Source: Dehalococcoidia bacterium (GTDB taxonomy: Bacteria > Chloroflexota > Dehalococcoidia > Dehalococcoidales > W498). Taken from it: DNA of 46,212 bases. Within the stretch, counting starts at the first letter, position 1, and each line of letters opens with the position of its first letter. The translations under genes and the position numbers were made by a program. The stretch lies in contig DUEE01000004.1 of assembly GCA_011170285.1 (NCBI GenBank), positions 1 to 46,212 on the forward strand, in the 5' to 3' direction. Below, piece after piece: positions 44,489 through 46,212 of this stretch. A model generated the notes under the pieces. It saw only the letters and a list, made by a program, of their open reading frames with translations. It made no database searches and was not told the origin of the DNA.

Positions 44489-45127
44489 CTAAGTCAAATA
44501 ATTAGATAGGAATTTCTGAACTCCCGCCAGCATGTCTTTAACATTATCTGATTCATATTGGTCAAAGCGACCGTGGTCAGCGTAGTCACGTAACTTGTTC
44601 CAAACTTCTATTTCTCTCTGCTGAAGTCTATTATAGACTTCATTGTCGGCAAGCTTTTGATTGAGAGAACTTATGTTATCACCAGACTTCACTGGAAGGG
44701 TATTATTAGCACACATGCGTCTAAGGCCATCTTCCAGAATTGCACCTACTAGCGAAGCTGCGGGGTCTTTATAATTGCTATCTAGAAGGTGTTCCGCCAT
44801 TTCTAAAAAGTCCGAAAATACACTCGCGGAAACGATAGCTTCTACCTTTTGCAAGTAACCACCTTCAATATCTTCCTTTGCTGATTTAAGAATTGCTAGT
44901 CCACACTCAGCCTCATAACGCCAAGATGACTTGCAACGCTCCTCGAATTCACGGTAGTGTATACTATCAGAACCGAGTATTACATTCAAAAAAGATAGAG
45001 AACTTGTGCGCCACTGTTGAGCTAAGCTAGTATCTACAAGATTTTCCTCTGAAACAGGCGCTGACAGAACCCTCTCACCCATATAAATTAGACTGTCAAA
45101 TCTCTCAAAAATCCTGTTAACTTCCAT
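44489..45127 (-). CDS. Hypothetical helical protein (DUF4145/HEPN-like C-terminus)
   Basis: This encodes 212 residues from the ATG at 45127, with AGGAGG eight bases upstream; the longer 45160 start lies before this site. The protein is mostly helical. The C-terminus has NKLRDYADHGRFDQYESDNV and MLAGVQKFLSNYL, which resembles DUF4145-like or HEPN-like 'R-x-ADH-x-F' helices. There is no signal peptide or membrane segment. It lies between rluD and gltX in one orientation and is probably cotranscribed with them. Function unknown. Confidence 0.6.
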   Translation of the reverse strand: MEVNRIFERFDSLIYMGERVLSAPVSEENLVDTSLAQQWRTSSLSFLNVILGSDSIHYREFEERCKSSWRYEAECGLAILKSAKEDIEGGYLQKVEAIVSASVFSDFLEMAEHLLDSNYKDPAASLVGAILEDGLRRMCANNTLPVKSGDNISSLNQKLADNEVYNRLQQREIEVWNKLRDYADHGRFDQYESDNVKDMLAGVQKFLSNYLT

Positions 45128-45171
45128 GTTTGCGCCTCCTAACTTCCCCCATTCTACCACCCATCAGCTTT

Positions 45172-46071
45172 CTAGCCAATATCCTTTAGTGCCTGCGCTA
45201 AGTCAGAGGGGAGGTCTGAGGTGAACTCTACATATTCGCCGGTGGAGGGCAAGTGGAAGCCCAGGCGGCAGGCGTGGAGAAACTGTCGCGATAAGAAGGC
45301 TGACTTCACCCCATAAGTGGCATCTCCCACCACGGGATAACCAATAGCCAAAAGGTGAACCCGTATCTGGTGGGTGCGACCGGTCTCCGTCCTGACTTCA
45401 AGCAGGGTATAGTTACCTATATACTTAATTACATGATACCGGGTGCGAGCCTCCCTGCCCTCAGCTACCACTGCCATCCGCTTCCGGTTACGGGGGTCAC
45501 GCCCGATGGGGGCTTCAATAATTCCGTTCTCCGGGGTAAGGTGACCTTTAACCAACACCAGATAGGCTTTTACCACCGAACGAGTCTTAAACTGGTCTAT
45601 TAGATTTAGTTGAGCGGTGTTATTCTTAGCCACCACCATTATCCCCGAGGCATCCTTATCCAGCCGATGTACAATTCCCGGTCGCAGTGAGTCGCTGGTT
45701 TCAGCCAAGCTGGGTAAATGAGACAGAATAGCATTAACCAGAGTATGACTGGGGTGTCCCGGGGCTGGATGGATAGCTAGTCCGGCTGGTTTGTCTACGA
45801 CTAAAAGGTCATCATCCTCATAAATGATATTTAACGGAATAGCCTCAGGCGACAAGGGGCTAGGGGTAGCGGGGGGTATGATAATATTTACTCTATCACC
45901 AATATTAAGTTTGAGTCCTACCTTAGCTGTATGGTCGTTAACAGTGATATGACCGTCGCTAATAAGCTTTTGAATATATGTTCGGGAGAACTCTGAGCAT
46001 TTCTGGGAGACATACTTATCAAGACGGGTCTCTGGCTCATCAGCTATAAAACTATAGGGATTTTGTATCAA
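45172..46071 (-). CDS. rluD: RluA/RluD-family 23S rRNA pseudouridine synthase
   Basis: This encodes about 299 residues. An S4 RNA-binding domain (RLDKYVSQKCSEFSRTYIQK and SDGHITVND) precedes the catalytic domain: IIYEDDDLLVVDKPAGLAIH, PGIVHRLDKDASGIMVVAKN with the catalytic Asp, EVRTETGRTHQIRVHL and the Leu-rich tail. RluD makes pseudouridines in helix 69 of 23S rRNA; another RluA-family target cannot be excluded. The start is uncertain: no Met codon lies near the S4 domain, and the frame from 46131 translates a dispersed repeat. A TTG at 46071 with GGGGGTGAGG directly upstream, or a GTG at 46077, is likelier. Confidence 0.85.
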   Translation of the reverse strand: MIQNPYSFIADEPETRLDKYVSQKCSEFSRTYIQKLISDGHITVNDHTAKVGLKLNIGDRVNIIIPPATPSPLSPEAIPLNIIYEDDDLLVVDKPAGLAIHPAPGHPSHTLVNAILSHLPSLAETSDSLRPGIVHRLDKDASGIMVVAKNNTAQLNLIDQFKTRSVVKAYLVLVKGHLTPENGIIEAPIGRDPRNRKRMAVVAEGREARTRYHVIKYIGNYTLLEVRTETGRTHQIRVHLLAIGYPVVGDATYGVKSAFLSRQFLHACRLGFHLPSTGEYVEFTSDLPSDLAQALKDIG

Positions 46072-46133
46072 CCTCACCCCCTTTATCCCCCTTGTATCTT
46101 TAAAAGGTGGTAGTATGGATAATAGGAGCAATT

Positions 46134-46198
46134 GGGTGCGATAGACCGATCCCCCTCTGGTCCTAAGAGACCGCAGGAGAGCTGGGGTCGTCGCACCC
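46134..46198. other. Structured 65-nt inverted repeat (possible small RNA or leader)
   Basis: GGGTGCGA (46134-46141) pairs perfectly with TCGCACCC (46191-46198). Nested inside are CCCC-CTCT-GGTC and GACC-GCAGG-AGAG-CT-GGGG around a CTAAGA loop, giving a long stem with one bulge. The nesting of four paired blocks in 65 nt is unlikely by chance. It lies about 60 bp upstream of rluD. I cannot match it to a named RNA family. Confidence 0.5.
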
Positions 46199-46212
46199 CT
46201 ATGAGAAGAGCC

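Noticed and set aside
46072-46131. N-terminal extension of the pseudouridine synthase
   Set aside because: These codons translate the dispersed G-rich repeat and not a family N-terminus.
46134-46198. Signal recognition particle RNA
   Set aside because: The conserved CAGG...GGAAGGAAGCAG loop is absent.
1-46212. CRISPR array
   Set aside because: No set of regularly spaced identical repeats with unique spacers was seen; the repeats present are dispersed palindromes.

Overview
The window looks like a chromosomal segment of a Chloroflexota bacterium, most likely class Dehalococcoidia. This is inferred from the gene repertoire and protein style (ClpC with a UVR motif, hrcA-grpE-dnaK-dnaJ, PlsY/GpsA, an HdrD-like Fe-S protein, a very acidic secreted surface protein) and from many G/C-rich dispersed palindromes between genes. 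No rRNA or other decisive marker is present.

Bases 1 to about 6900 are accessory DNA. It starts with the 3' end of an IS3-type transposase and that element's terminal repeat. Next comes a six-gene minus-strand cassette read from about 5600 down to 259: a SpoVT/AbrB-like regulator; an ImmA/IrrE metallopeptidase fused to a macro domain; a P-loop nucleotide kinase fused to a short adenylosuccinate-synthetase (PurA/PurZ) domain; a DUF7002 protein; an unrecognised protein with a DPDNG motif; and a HEPN-like protein. An excisionase-like HTH protein and one unknown gene are transcribed divergently. The block abuts the 3' end of a tRNA-Ala(GGC) gene. The cassette is the best candidate for an undescribed system. 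Its PurA-like domain has Ser instead of the catalytic Asp in the GDEGKG loop, as in phage PurZ, and it pairs a macro domain with a possible ADP-ribosyltransferase-like protein.

Bases 6905-12100 (minus) hold tRNA-Ala, clpC and a tightly coupled run with an alpha/beta hydrolase-like protein, two SAM methyltransferase-like proteins and a VTT-type membrane protein. Bases 12456-16314 (plus) carry pyrG, a small transaldolase and rho. Bases 16480-20020 carry a promoter, a long leader with an 18-codon arginine-rich small ORF, a 1054-residue signal-peptide/C-anchor surface protein and a strong terminator.

Bases 20259-26509 hold an MBL-fold hydrolase and then the heat-shock cluster hrcA-grpE-dnaK-(PH-domain protein)-dnaJ. 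A perfect but variant CIRCE operator precedes hrcA. Bases 26571-31517 (minus) are argF, an unknown membrane protein, der, plsY and gpsA. Bases 31683-39325 (plus) are a two-CCG-domain Fe-S oxidoreductase, a DUF4342 protein, a histidine phosphatase, an unknown protein, polA, mutM, a gene interrupted only by one in-frame TAG, and a possible small ORF. Bases 39335-46071 (minus) are a PflA-like radical SAM protein, a DUF3795 protein, glnS, gltX, an unknown protein and rluD.

A family of dispersed palindromic repeats occurs in most intergenic gaps, and in at least five places its G-rich end lies directly upstream of a start codon. No CRISPR array, rRNA or prophage was seen.
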